A stretch of DNA of 64,000 nucleotides, from contig JAVJQK010000044.1 of NCBI GenBank assembly GCA_040218145.1, positions 1-64,000 on the forward strand, written 5' to 3'. A model generated the notes under the pieces. The model saw only the letters and a program-made list of their open reading frames with translations. It did no database searches and was not told the DNA's origin. This document shows, one piece after another, positions 53,189 through 62,046 of this stretch (its first letter is position 1; every line of letters starts with the position of its first letter). Source of the stretch: Sandaracinaceae bacterium. GTDB lineage: Bacteria > Myxococcota_A > Polyangia > Polyangiales > Sandaracinaceae. Both the position numbers and the translations under genes were made by a program.

Positions 53189-53892
53189 TCGATCACCTCG
53201 CCGCGCAGCATCGCGCCGAGCCGCCGCTCGTCCTCGAAGCCGCAGTCGCCCTCGTAGCGCGCCGGGTTGTCGAACGTGCCGAAGAGCAGATCCCAGAGCG
53301 GCAGGTCCGAGTAGTTCGAGCGGTGCCGGCGGCGCGCGTGGTGCACGCGGTGCATCTCGGGCCGCTGGATCAGCCACCCGAGCCAGCGCGGGGTGGAGAC
53401 GTTCCAGTGATAGAAGAGCTCCGCCAGCCCGGTCATCAGCACCGCGTACGTGGCCGCCTCCGGACCCAGCCCCACCAGGAGGTAGAGCACCGCGCTCGAG
53501 AGCACGCCGTTGATCGCGACCTCGATGGGATGCTTGTAGAAGCTCGCGATCACCTCGATGCGCGAGGGGCTGTGATGCACCTGATGCACCCACCGCCACA
53601 GGAAGGGCACCTCGTGGCGCGCGCGGTGCCAGAAGTAATAGACGAACGTGATGGCGAGGTAGCCGACCAGCGCGCCGCCGTAGGGACCGAGCGCGTCGAG
53701 CGACCACGGCCGGCTCGCGCGCATCCAGTCCTCCCAGAGCACACCGCCGATGAAGACCATGGCCGCCTGGGCGCCGTTGAGCAGGATCGCGCGCGGCCAC
53801 CAGCCCGGCACCTTCGCCCAGCGCCGCCCGGGGCGGACGCGCTCGACGAGCATCATGAGCAGCCCGCAGGCCAGGACGAGGAGAGGCACCAT
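53185..53892 (-). CDS. Sterol desaturase/fatty acid hydroxylase
   Basis: 235 aa. The eight-His diiron motif is complete: HRARH (89-93), HQVHH (103-107) and HRVHH near residue 192. Four membrane helices flank it (MVPLLVLACGLLMMLVE; LVGYLAITFVYYFW; NGVLSSAVLYLLVGLG). The family hydroxylates or desaturates sterols, carotenoids or fatty acids using O2. The ATG at 53892 is taken; GTG 53943 is the longer option. It leads the three-gene operon joined by GTGA overlaps. Confidence 0.9.
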   Translation of the reverse strand: MVPLLVLACGLLMMLVERVRPGRRWAKVPGWWPRAILLNGAQAAMVFIGGVLWEDWMRASRPWSLDALGPYGGALVGYLAITFVYYFWHRARHEVPFLWRWVHQVHHSPSRIEVIASFYKHPIEVAINGVLSSAVLYLLVGLGPEAATYAVLMTGLAELFYHWNVSTPRWLGWLIQRPEMHRVHHARRRHRSNYSDLPLWDLLFGTFDNPARYEGDCGFEDERRLGAMLRGEVIE

Positions 53893-53998
53893 GCACGGCC
53901 CTGGAGCGAGGCGCGTGCCAGCCGCGCGCGCGGCCCAGGTCACGCGCCGTCGCGCGGGTCACGTACATCGCGTGCACGCCGCACGCAGCGCGTGTTTG

Positions 53999-54769
53999 CT
54001 ACGGGAGGGTCGAGAGGCCGGGCGGCAGCGCGTCGGACCGGGGCTCGCAGCGCGGCTCGAGGAGCGCGGCGCAGGGGCCGTCCGCGACGCTCGTCCCCAC
54101 CACCTCGCCGTCGGCCTCGTGGTGCAGCCGCAGCGTCCCGGCCTCGAGCTCGGCGCGCGACATCCGACCCTCCTCACGGACCGTGATGAGACGACCCGCC
54201 GCGTCGCGCTCGATCTCGACCTGCGCGAACGCCTCCGCGCCCTCCTCCGGGCCCTCGATCGTCATCACGCGAACCAGGCGGCCCGCGTCGTCGCGAACGC
54301 AGCGTCGCGCCTCGAGCCACTCGTCGTCTTCGTAGACCGTGAAGCCGTCCGGACGCCCGCCCGCGTCGAGGGTCCAGACGACCGACCGCGGCGTCGCGCC
54401 CTCCGCCTCTTGCCGCACCAGCACCCGAGCTCCCTCGCGAGACACGCGGAGCACGCCCTCGTCTCGGTCTTCGCCGAAGTCGACCGTGAAGCGGATCTCC
54501 TCCGGGCCGTACGTCCAGCGCGCGCTCAGCGCGGGGCCATCGGAGAGCGCGGCGTGACTCACCCAGCGCCCCGCTTCGTCGCGGACCCAGTCCTCTTCGG
54601 CTCCCATCATGTCCGGGTCCGCGGCGTCGTGCCGGACGCTGCATCGAAGCGGCGCCGCCTGGGTCACTTCGGTCTCCCCGGTCTCCTCGGTCTCCTCGGG
54701 CGCCGGCTGGGTGGGGGCGGGGTTCGCCGAGCCGCAGCCGAGGAGGCACATCCAGATCAACACACGCAT
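53999..54769 (-). CDS. Lipoprotein of unknown function
   Basis: 256 aa. A short signal ends CLLGCGSAN, followed by a Pro/Glu/Thr linker (QPAPEETEETGETE). The mature part is a chain of repeated beta-hairpin units (VRDEAGRWVSHAAL; VTRDDAGRLVRV; VEIERDAAGRLITV), recalling YD/RHS-like short repeats (xxDxxGRxxxV). That resemblance is only to the repeat pattern. Probably surface or periplasmic. Confidence 0.65.
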   Translation of the reverse strand: MRVLIWMCLLGCGSANPAPTQPAPEETEETGETEVTQAAPLRCSVRHDAADPDMMGAEEDWVRDEAGRWVSHAALSDGPALSARWTYGPEEIRFTVDFGEDRDEGVLRVSREGARVLVRQEAEGATPRSVVWTLDAGGRPDGFTVYEDDEWLEARRCVRDDAGRLVRVMTIEGPEEGAEAFAQVEIERDAAGRLITVREEGRMSRAELEAGTLRLHHEADGEVVGTSVADGPCAALLEPRCEPRSDALPPGLSTLP

Positions 54770-54829
54770 CCGGCCGAGCTTCGCACATCGACGGTGGCGA
54801 CGGAACGCGCGTGGATCCAGCCAGGGACC

Positions 54830-55201
54830 ATGAAAGCTCGACCGACCTCCGACCTCGCCAACATGCCCACCTCACGCAAGCTGGGCTACGGCGCCCTCGC
54901 GCTCCTCCCCGCGCTGCTGCTCGCCGTCTCCGGGCTCTCCGCCGTCGTGGCCGACCTCGGCACCGCCGCGCAGCTGCTCTACGTGCACGTCGCGGCGCAG
55001 TTCATCGTGCTGCTCATGTTCGGTGATCTGCTGATGAAGAGCCGGGCCATGGACAGCACGGGCCGCGTCCTGTGGGGCGCCTACTTCCTGCTCCTCGCCC
55101 CGGCGGCCGTGCTCTCCTTCTGGTACGTGCACGTCTGGTCCGCGGGCGACCTGCGCCGCCCCCGCCGCGTCCGCACCCTCGAGCTGACGCTGACCGACTG
55201 A
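54830..55201 (+). CDS. Small three-helix membrane protein
   Basis: 123 aa. Three hydrophobic segments (GYGALALLPALLLAVSGLSAV; LLYVHVAAQFIVLLMFGDLL; WGAYFLLLAPAAVLSFWYVHVW) end in a basic, Arg-rich cytoplasmic tail. No family recognised. The ATG at 54830 is preceded by CCAGGGACC, a weak Shine-Dalgarno. It ends 16 bp from the convergent VWA gene. Confidence 0.55.
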   Translation: MKARPTSDLANMPTSRKLGYGALALLPALLLAVSGLSAVVADLGTAAQLLYVHVAAQFIVLLMFGDLLMKSRAMDSTGRVLWGAYFLLLAPAAVLSFWYVHVWSAGDLRRPRRVRTLELTLTD

Positions 55202-55217
55202 TTCCCCGGACCCCGCG

Positions 55218-56432
55218 TCAGATCAGGATCACGTCGCAGGGGAACGAAGCCTCGAGGGTGGCGCCCGGGCCGCTCTGCAATCTCGTGCAGGCCTCGCCCT
55301 GGAGCTCGATGTGGCTCTCGTCGAGCACACGCCAGCCGTCGGGGTCGTCGCAGCTCAGCGCGGTGCCGTTCAGGCGCACCGTGCCCGCGCACGCGTCGTC
55401 GAGGTTCTGGATGCGGCCCTCGAGCGTGACCACGCAGCTCAGCTCGCCCGCGACGATGTCGGTGAGCGCGGTGCGTAGGCCGGCGTCGTCACCCGCCTCC
55501 CAGAACTCCGCGTCGGCGTCGCCCGCGCCGCGGCCGAGACCTGCGTTGGCCATGTCCTGGAGATGACGCTCGCTGATCGTGCCCTCACCGACGCTGATGA
55601 TGAAGGTGCGGATGCCCATGCGATAGGCGCGCTCCGCCGCCGCGAGCGCCTCGGGCTGGCCCTCCTGAGGGTTGGGCTGCGCGCAGGTGTCGGGCTCGCC
55701 GTCGGTGGCGAGGATGAAGATGGTCGGGTCGGCGCTCGGATCGGGCGACATCGCGAGGAAATCGAGCACCGAGTCGATGCTCGCGCCGGTCGGCGTCTCG
55801 TCGATGGGATCCGCCGGGCCGTAGACGGCCTGGAGCGCGCCGTGGTTGTCGAGCGCAGGGCCGACCCACTCGACGAGCGGGCACATGCCCGGCACCGGGT
55901 CGCTCGAGTTCCCGTCCGCCTCGGCGCTGTAGAGGGCCAACCCGAAGCGCACCGAGGACTGCAGCGAGTAGACGAGCCCGTCCGGCTCGTCCATCAGCGA
56001 GTCGCGCAGCGCGTCCCAGCGGTCGCGCCCGCCCGCGAAGTCCGCCGTCATGCTCCCGGACTGATCGACGATGAGGATCACGTTCGGCGTCACGCGCCGC
56101 GCCTGCACGCGCACGTCGGCGCAGATGCCGGTGGCGTCGACGTCGGCGTCCGGGCGGCTGAGCGAGACGCAGCGGCCGTCTTCCTGGCAGAGGCCACGCG
56201 GGCAGCCCTCGGCCGGCCTCAGCGGATCGCAGTCCGCCGTACAGACGCCCTGGTCCGCGCAGTAGTAGGCGCCCTCGCAGGGCATCTCCGCGCTGCACGG
56301 CACGTCACAGGTGTCCGGCGGCCGCGGCCCCGCGCACGGGCCGCCCGCGTTGTGCGGGCCGCTGCAGTCGCAGCCAATCGCGAGGAGCGCCCAGAAGAGC
56401 GCACCCATCCAACACCACACGACACGCGTCAT
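55218..56432 (-). CDS. VWA-domain lipoprotein with Cys-rich head
   Basis: 404 aa. The signal (MTRVVWCWMGALFWALLAIGC) gives lipidated Cys followed by Asp-Cys. Residues about 25-100 are Cys-rich (CDVPCSAEMPCEGAYYCADQG). Residues about 110-330 are a von Willebrand A domain with MIDAS DQSGSMTAD and later ATDGEPDTC. A beta tail with Cys pairs follows. A surface adhesion or protein-binding role is inferred. The ATG at 56432 is preferred to the upstream ORF start. Confidence 0.88.
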   Translation of the reverse strand: MTRVVWCWMGALFWALLAIGCDCSGPHNAGGPCAGPRPPDTCDVPCSAEMPCEGAYYCADQGVCTADCDPLRPAEGCPRGLCQEDGRCVSLSRPDADVDATGICADVRVQARRVTPNVILIVDQSGSMTADFAGGRDRWDALRDSLMDEPDGLVYSLQSSVRFGLALYSAEADGNSSDPVPGMCPLVEWVGPALDNHGALQAVYGPADPIDETPTGASIDSVLDFLAMSPDPSADPTIFILATDGEPDTCAQPNPQEGQPEALAAAERAYRMGIRTFIISVGEGTISERHLQDMANAGLGRGAGDADAEFWEAGDDAGLRTALTDIVAGELSCVVTLEGRIQNLDDACAGTVRLNGTALSCDDPDGWRVLDESHIELQGEACTRLQSGPGATLEASFPCDVILI

Positions 56433-56622
56433 CGAGACCTCCGACCCCGACAGAGTGCCAGTCGACGCCGCCACGCATCGTCCGGCGGCAACCCTGTCCC
56501 AGGAAAAGGACACACCACCACGAGAGTCGTATGTTCCACGACATGTGCCAGCGAGCCCAGCGGCAGTTTTGCAAGTCGACCGCGAACACGGAGCGCTCCG
56601 CGCGCCATGGCAGACTCAGCCC

Positions 56623-58023
56623 GTGAGCCGTGACGACGAAGTGGATCGACCGCGACTGTGGCTCTCCGCGGAGCGGATGCGCGCGCTCGGCTACCGGGTG
56701 GTCGACGCGCTCGTCGAGCGCTGGGCGGGGCTGGCCGACGCGCCGATCCCGTCGCCGCCCGATCGCGCGGCGCTGCGGGCGAAGCTGTCGGAGCCGCTCC
56801 CCCGAGAAGGGCGCGCCCCCGAGGACGTGATCGCGCGCGCGCTGGATGACGTGCTCGCGGAGGCAGCGCCGACCGGGCACCCGCGCTTCTTCGGCTTCAT
56901 CCCCGCGCCCAGCAACTTCATCGCGGTGCTCGCCGACGCGCTGGTGGCCGGCTTCAACCCCTTCGGCGGCAACTGGGTCGAGGCGCCGGGCCCGCACGAG
57001 CTGGAGCGGGTCACGATCGGCTGGATCGCCGCGGCCTGCGGCTTCCCCGAGCAGGCCGCGGGCCTCTTCGTCAGCGGCGGCTCGATGGCGAACCTCACCG
57101 CGCTCACCGCGGCGCGGGAGGAGCGCGGGATCGAGGTCGACCGCGCGCGGATCTACACCTCCGACCAGACGCACGGCTCCGTGGCCAAGGCGCTGCGCGT
57201 GATCGGCTTCCCGGAGGCGGCGCTCGTCGTCGTGCCCACGGGCGACGACTTCGCGATGCGCCTCGACGCGCTCGACGAGGCCATCGCGCGCGACCTGGCA
57301 CGAGGCGACGCGCCCTTCGCCGTCGTCGCGACCGCGGCCACCACGAGCACGGGGGCCGTCGACCCGCTCGACGCCATCGCGGATCGCTGCGCCGAGCACG
57401 GGATCTGGATGCACGTCGACGGCGCCTACGGCGCGGCGGGCATGTTCTCGGCCGGCACGCGCGCGCGGCTCACGGGGCTCGGGCGCGCCGACTCGCTCTC
57501 GCTCGATCCGCACAAGTGGCTCTTCACGCCGTACGAGTGCGCCTGCGTGCTCGTGCGGGACGGCGACGTCCTGACCCGCGCGTTCGCGCGCCACGCGGAC
57601 TACCTCACCGATGTCAGCACCGACGAGCCCGACTTCCAGGACATGGGGATCCAGCTCACGCGCTCGTTCCGGGCCCTGAAGGTGTGGATGACCTTCCAGG
57701 TGTTCGGCGCCGACGCGATCGACGCCGCCATCGACGCGGGGGTGAGCCGGGCCGAGCACATGGCCTCGCGCATCGAGGCGATGCCTGGCTGGTCCCTCGC
57801 GGCGCCCGCCTCGATGGGGATCGTCGCCTTCCGGTGCGACGACCTCGACGACGCGGCTCACGCGGCGCTCGTGCACCGCCTGGTCGACACACACGAGGCG
57901 ATGGTCAGCTCCACCGTGCTCCGCGGCCGCCGACACCTCCGCGCCTGCACGCTCAACCCACGCACCACCGACGCCGACGTCGAGCGCACCCTCGCCCTGC
58001 TCGACCGCCTCGCGCGGGGATGA
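56623..58023 (+). CDS. PLP-dependent group II amino acid decarboxylase
   Basis: 466 aa, family length for aromatic/glutamate-type decarboxylases. FVSGGSMANLTAL binds the PLP phosphate; His184 (SDQTHGSVAKA) stacks on the ring; D266 in HVDGAYG pairs with N1; Lys298 in DPHKWLFTPYEC forms the Schiff base. All are intact. Aromatic L-amino acid or related substrates are likely. GTG at 56623 is taken as the start (GTG 56641 possible). The 190 bp upstream include the divergent VWA promoter. It ends 8 bp from the convergent gene. Confidence 0.92.
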   Translation: MSRDDEVDRPRLWLSAERMRALGYRVVDALVERWAGLADAPIPSPPDRAALRAKLSEPLPREGRAPEDVIARALDDVLAEAAPTGHPRFFGFIPAPSNFIAVLADALVAGFNPFGGNWVEAPGPHELERVTIGWIAAACGFPEQAAGLFVSGGSMANLTALTAAREERGIEVDRARIYTSDQTHGSVAKALRVIGFPEAALVVVPTGDDFAMRLDALDEAIARDLARGDAPFAVVATAATTSTGAVDPLDAIADRCAEHGIWMHVDGAYGAAGMFSAGTRARLTGLGRADSLSLDPHKWLFTPYECACVLVRDGDVLTRAFARHADYLTDVSTDEPDFQDMGIQLTRSFRALKVWMTFQVFGADAIDAAIDAGVSRAEHMASRIEAMPGWSLAAPASMGIVAFRCDDLDDAAHAALVHRLVDTHEAMVSSTVLRGRRHLRACTLNPRTTDADVERTLALLDRLARG

Positions 58024-58030
58024 TCACGCC

Positions 58031-58504
58031 TCACGGCGACATCTCCTCCCACAGGAACTGCGCGAGTCGCCCGAGCGCGCCGCACGGGCCTGCCTCCGCC
58101 GCGTCCTCCGGCAGATGCCCGTCGTGGGTCATCTCGCCCAGCTGAATCCGATACGGACGGCTCATCGACCCGTGCGCGATGGGCTCGCACCGTGGCATGC
58201 CCCGGACGGCCTCGAGAAGCGCGTCGAGGCGCCGGGACGAGGGCGCGTCGAGCCGGACGCGGCGGGTCCTTCGGCAGGCGCCGCGGACGACCGCGTGACA
58301 CCCCTCGAGCAGCCAGCGGCCGTTGGGCGTGCGCTCGACGGTCACGTTCGCGTAGCGAGATCGGTGCCCCACCCGCGGGCCTTCGATCACCGCGCTGAAA
58401 CGAGAGGGCGCGGCCGCGCCGTCCTGCGCGTGCGCCGCGCCAGTGGAGCCCGCGGTCAGGAGCAAGGCGACGACGAGGCAGCGGAGGTGCAGGTGCATGC
58501 GCAT
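58031..58504 (-). CDS. Small secreted protein
   Basis: 157 aa. The Sec signal ends TGAAHAQDG without a lipobox. Mature part: FSAVIEGPRVGHRSRYANVTVER, a Cys pair region (GCHAVVRGACRRTRRVRLD) and a C-terminal Trp (FLWEEMSP). The ATG at 58504 gives a good signal; 58525 and 58498 are also open. No family recognised. Confidence 0.6.
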   Translation of the reverse strand: MRMHLHLRCLVVALLLTAGSTGAAHAQDGAAAPSRFSAVIEGPRVGHRSRYANVTVERTPNGRWLLEGCHAVVRGACRRTRRVRLDAPSSRRLDALLEAVRGMPRCEPIAHGSMSRPYRIQLGEMTHDGHLPEDAAEAGPCGALGRLAQFLWEEMSP

Positions 58505-58620
58505 CGGAGCGCCGAGCGGGTGCATTCCTTGGCGCCGAACGTCCCGCCGTCGCCGCTCGGGCGCGCCGGGGGAAGGCGCGTCCAGCGGAGGGCGTAGGTC
58601 GTCTCCGAAAGGAACACATC

Positions 58621-58812
58621 ATGCTCAGGAAGACGATGCTCACTCTCCTCCTCGTCGCGGGCGCCGCGACCTTCGCGACCGGCTGCACGGAGATGTGCGA
58701 GGACGATTGCGAAGAGCAGCACGACATCAACAGCTGCGCCGAAGGCGACGAGGATTGCATGGTGCGCGTGGGGCAGGAGCTGCTCACCTGCGTCCAGGCC
58801 TGCAACGAGTAG
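58621..58812 (+). CDS. Small Cys-rich lipoprotein
   Basis: 63 aa. The signal ends AATFATGCTEM. The mature 41 residues hold six Cys in C-x3-C pairs (MCEDDCEEQ; SCAEGDEDC; LTCVQAC) and many acidic residues, so a tiny disulfide-bonded metal-binding or regulatory lipoprotein is plausible. GAAAGGAAC lies near -10. It ends 3 bp from the yaeQ stop. Confidence 0.65.
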   Translation: MLRKTMLTLLLVAGAATFATGCTEMCEDDCEEQHDINSCAEGDEDCMVRVGQELLTCVQACNE

Positions 58813-58815
58813 CGC

Positions 58816-59358
58816 TCAGAGGGCGAGGCGCTCGGGGGTGCCCTCGAACGTCTCGTCGCCGTGCTGCACGTAGAGGCGTCCATCCGAGACGGTCACGCTC
58901 CAGCTCACGTTGCGATCCAGGCGAGCCTCGAGCGGCTCGAGCAGCTCCGCGGGCAGCGACCAGGCCTCGATCTCGTCCTTGCGGTGAATCGTCGCCTTGG
59001 CCATCTCGGCGATCCACGGCGCGGCACCCTTGGGCGCGTAGACGTAGACGAAGACGCGCGCCCCGGTCTTCGACGCGCGGTGGAGCCGCGTCGCGGCGGG
59101 GAAGCCGACGTCGATCCACGCCGTGACCTCCCCCCGGAGGTCCTTCACCCAGAGCGCGGGCTCCTCCACCGTGGAGAGCCCGCGCCCGAAGTCGATGCCC
59201 TCCTCGTGTCGGAGCGCGTACGCCAGGACCCGCGCCAGCATGCGCTGCGCGCTCTCGGAGGGATGCTGCGCGACCCGCAGGTCGAGCGACTCGTAGACGC
59301 CGCGGTCGACGTCGGAGAGCTGGATCTGGAATCGATGGATCGTCGAGGTGAGCGCCAC
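58816..59358 (-). CDS. yaeQ: YaeQ family protein
   Basis: 180 aa, exact family length. HRFQIQLSDVDRGVYESLDLRVAQHPSES is the YaeQ start (quoted in part), followed by LARVLAYALRHEEGIDFGRGLS and WIDVGFP. YaeQ has a PD-(D/E)xK-like nuclease fold, but its role is unsettled. The ATG at 59358 is family-typical. It is convergent with the small lipoprotein gene. Confidence 0.95.
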   Translation of the reverse strand: MALTSTIHRFQIQLSDVDRGVYESLDLRVAQHPSESAQRMLARVLAYALRHEEGIDFGRGLSTVEEPALWVKDLRGEVTAWIDVGFPAATRLHRASKTGARVFVYVYAPKGAAPWIAEMAKATIHRKDEIEAWSLPAELLEPLEARLDRNVSWSVTVSDGRLYVQHGDETFEGTPERLAL

Positions 59359-59394
59359 GGGGTGGCTATGTCACATCGGCGAGCGACGCGCCGA

Positions 59395-60741
59395 TCAGCG
59401 CGTGAGGGCGCGGCGGAGGAACGCTGCCATCTGCGCGCGGCTGACGGGCGTGCTCGGGCAATAGCGGCGCGGCCCGCACCCGTTGGTGATCCCGGCCGCC
59501 GCGACCGAATCGATGGCCGGCTCGTGCACGCCGCCGTCGTCGTCGAACGCGTCGGGGCCGGGCGGGAGCTCGAAGGCGTTGGCCACGAAGGTCGCCATGG
59601 CCGCGCGGCTGACGAGCGCGTTGGGGCAGAAGCGCCGCTCGCCACACCCGCCCGTGATGCCCGCGTGGGCGAGCGCGTCGATCTCGCGCTCGAGCGGGTT
59701 GCCGTCGTCGTCGTCGAACGCGTCGGGGCCGTCCGGCAGCTCCAGCGCGCGGGCGAGGAACGCCGCCATCTGCGCCCGGCTGATCGCGCGGTCGGGACAG
59801 AACTCGGTCTCGCTGCAGCCCCGCGTGATGCCTCGATCGACGAGCCAGACGATGTCGTCCTCGAAGAGCGTGTCGCAGATGTCCCGGAAGGGCGCGTCGC
59901 AGGCGTAGAGGCGCTCGACGCCCGCGATGTCGCCCGGGCTGAGCGTGCTCTGGTCCTCGATGAGGCTGCCGTCGCGGCGGGTGATCGTCGGCTCCCCGTC
60001 GGTGGAGAACGCGAGCGAGTGGTAGTGCATGACCGAGCGCGTGTCGTAGGCGCCGACGTCCTGGCCGCCGTAGCCCTGCTCTTCGTACGTCTGGAACGCG
60101 AAGTGGTAGCCCTCGTCGATGCGGTCCCAGTGCACGACGACGTGCGCGTCTCGATCGCTCCGCGACTGCTCGTGCCAGAAGCCGAGCGTGTGCCCGATCT
60201 CGTGCACCACGACCCCCGCGTCGCAGGCGGGCGCCAGATAGACGAACTGCTGCGCCCCGCGGTGACCGAGATCGGCCGAGCATCCGTCGCCCGTGGTGAA
60301 GGTGACGTAACCCTCCTCGGTCGTCCGCTCGCGGAACCGGATCGGCGTCTCGGATTCCCAGTGCGCCATCGCGTCGTGCACGCGCCCGGGGTCGGGGAGC
60401 GCGGGATCGATCGTGAAGACGACCACTCCGTCGGGCCAGAGCCACCGGTCCTCGAGCGCGGCCAGCGCGTCCGTGCGCAGGCCCTCTTCCGTCGGGAGCG
60501 CGCGCAGCCGCTCGGCCGCGAGGTGCATGTCACCCTGATACACGAGAGCGTCGTCGTAGCGCTCGTAGGCGATCACGGCCGGCCGCCCCATCACGTCGTA
60601 CACGCCGCGCTCCACCACGCCGCGCTCGCCGGGGAACGCCTGCAGTGTGGAGAGCTCGGGGCCCGCGGGTCCGTCGACGGGCTCTCCGCAAGCCATGCCG
60701 AGACAGAGTGAGCCGATCATCGTCCACGCGCGGTACTGCAT
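59395..60741 (-). CDS. Astacin-family zinc protease with SLH repeats
   Basis: 448 aa. The signal ends LGMACGEP. Residues about 95-290 are an astacin (M12A) domain: zinc site HEIGHTLGFWHEQSR with His180, Glu181, His184 and His190, and Met-turn SVMHYHSLAF. Residues about 300-448 carry three SLH-type repeats (DDIVWLVDRGITRGC; EIDALAHAGITGGC; AIDSVAAAGITNGC). SLH repeats anchor proteins to the envelope in Gram-positive bacteria; here they sit after a lipid anchor. The enzyme is probably active, with a propeptide region between 25 and 95. A secreted, surface-held protease is the likely role. Confidence 0.9.
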   Translation of the reverse strand: MQYRAWTMIGSLCLGMACGEPVDGPAGPELSTLQAFPGERGVVERGVYDVMGRPAVIAYERYDDALVYQGDMHLAAERLRALPTEEGLRTDALAALEDRWLWPDGVVVFTIDPALPDPGRVHDAMAHWESETPIRFRERTTEEGYVTFTTGDGCSADLGHRGAQQFVYLAPACDAGVVVHEIGHTLGFWHEQSRSDRDAHVVVHWDRIDEGYHFAFQTYEEQGYGGQDVGAYDTRSVMHYHSLAFSTDGEPTITRRDGSLIEDQSTLSPGDIAGVERLYACDAPFRDICDTLFEDDIVWLVDRGITRGCSETEFCPDRAISRAQMAAFLARALELPDGPDAFDDDDGNPLEREIDALAHAGITGGCGERRFCPNALVSRAAMATFVANAFELPPGPDAFDDDGGVHEPAIDSVAAAGITNGCGPRRYCPSTPVSRAQMAAFLRRALTR

Positions 60742-60777
60742 CGGCCCCGATCTTCCACGGGCGGGCCACGAGGTTCA

Positions 60778-60845
60778 ACACCTGCCCGGACGCAGGCGTA
60801 GCCGCGCGAGATGTCCTGGCCATGAACGGGTCCATGTTCCTCGGG
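60778..60845. repeat. Left imperfect repeat flanking SMI1 gene
   Basis: About 70 bp resemble 61974-62046, with the strongest match over CGAGATxTCC...ATGAACGxGTCCATGTTC. The copy contains an orphan start (ATG at 60822) with the first seven codons of a gene like that at 62022. Confidence 0.5.
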
Positions 60846-60871
60846 GACGAGCGCCGAACGACGTCTGGCGC

Positions 60872-61837
60872 CTATCCGGGGTCGTGGCCGTCGTACATCT
60901 GCCGAACCCAACCTCGGTTTCGGGTCCACCAGCGCTCGAGCCCCGCCGCGGAGGTGAGGCTCGATCGCGCGCTCCGCTTGGCAGCGAGCTCGGGGATGAG
61001 GCTCGCCTCGCGCCAGGCGGCGAGCCACTCGGAGAACGACGCGGCCCGGTGCTCGATCTCGCCGTCGCACAGCGCGACCACGATGTTCGGCTCCGCGTCC
61101 GCGAAGTCGAAGGCGAAGTACTCGTCGTCGCCGAAGCGAAAGAAGGGCATGAAGTCGCCGTCGGTCCGATCGGTGAGCCAGCTTCCCCGGTATAGGTGGT
61201 TCGTCACCGCCTTCGCCGGGAGGAGCACCGGGCCCAGGGGGGACCTGTCTCCGTCCTCGATGACCTCGATTCGCAGCGCGCCGACCTCCCGAAGAAACGT
61301 CAGGTAGTCGGCCGGCAGGTCGCGTCCGAAGCGCTCGCGCACCGTCTCCTCGAGCGCCTGGAGGTCGTGGGGCTTGGTGCGCGCCGTCGCGACGACGAGC
61401 GATGCGGCGGGGAGCAGGCCGCAGTGGTGGCGGATCGCGTCCACGAGATCCTGGTCGATGACCCGCCGGTCCTCGCACACGGTCCCCAGCCAGGCGGCGA
61501 ACCCTGCGGCGTCGAGCGTCGAGGCGGCTCGGCGCCGGCTGGGGCGGTCGGCCTCGAGGCACGTGGGCGACGCGGTCAGCTCGACCTCGCGTGCCTGGCC
61601 ACTGACGCTCTCGGCCAGGGCGAGCGCGAGCTCCTTCGCCAACCGGCGCTCCCACGCCGGGCTCTCGTCCCCGGGTGCGACGACGAGCAGCTCGGTCACC
61701 GCCCACGCCGGATCGACATGCGCGGAGATCGACGGGTCCGAGCGATCGACGCGGATCAACCGCGTCTGGCCGAGCGACAGCTCACCGAAGTCGCGCTTCG
61801 GCGGTGCGCCCTTGAAGCCGAGGACGAGCCAACTCAT
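60872..61837 (-). CDS. SMI1/KNR4-type domain protein
   Basis: 321 aa, no signal peptide. Residues about 185-300 match SMI1/KNR4 (SUKH): RDLPADYLTFLREVGALRI, then FMPFFRFGDDEYFAFDF and SEWLAAWREA. In bacteria such domains often act as immunity proteins for polymorphic toxins, but other roles exist. The N-terminal 170 residues (PAWAVTELLVVAPGDESPAWE) are unrecognised. The start is ATG 61837. The gene is bracketed by imperfect direct repeats, which suggests it moved as a unit. Confidence 0.75.
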   Translation of the reverse strand: MSWLVLGFKGAPPKRDFGELSLGQTRLIRVDRSDPSISAHVDPAWAVTELLVVAPGDESPAWERRLAKELALALAESVSGQAREVELTASPTCLEADRPSRRRAASTLDAAGFAAWLGTVCEDRRVIDQDLVDAIRHHCGLLPAASLVVATARTKPHDLQALEETVRERFGRDLPADYLTFLREVGALRIEVIEDGDRSPLGPVLLPAKAVTNHLYRGSWLTDRTDGDFMPFFRFGDDEYFAFDFADAEPNIVVALCDGEIEHRAASFSEWLAAWREASLIPELAAKRSARSSLTSAAGLERWWTRNRGWVRQMYDGHDPG

Positions 61838-61973
61838 CGGCGGTCGAGCTACGGCATTCGGCCGGGCCTCGCAAGCCCTCGGCCGCGCCACGGGCGGACG
61901 CCGCCGCGGGCGATTGCCTGTGCACCCCGTCGGAGGGCCCGGCCGCGGCCAGAGCGCCGGACCCGCGGCCGGG

Positions 61974-62046
61974 GACCTGGCCCGGGATAGCGGCGTCGAG
62001 CGACCCGAGATATCCCGTGGCATGAACGCGTCCATGTTCGTCGCCA
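61974..62046. repeat. Right imperfect repeat flanking SMI1 gene
   Basis: Matches 60778-60845 imperfectly and includes the start codon (62022) and first codons of the next gene. The pair brackets the SMI1/KNR4 gene. Confidence 0.5.
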
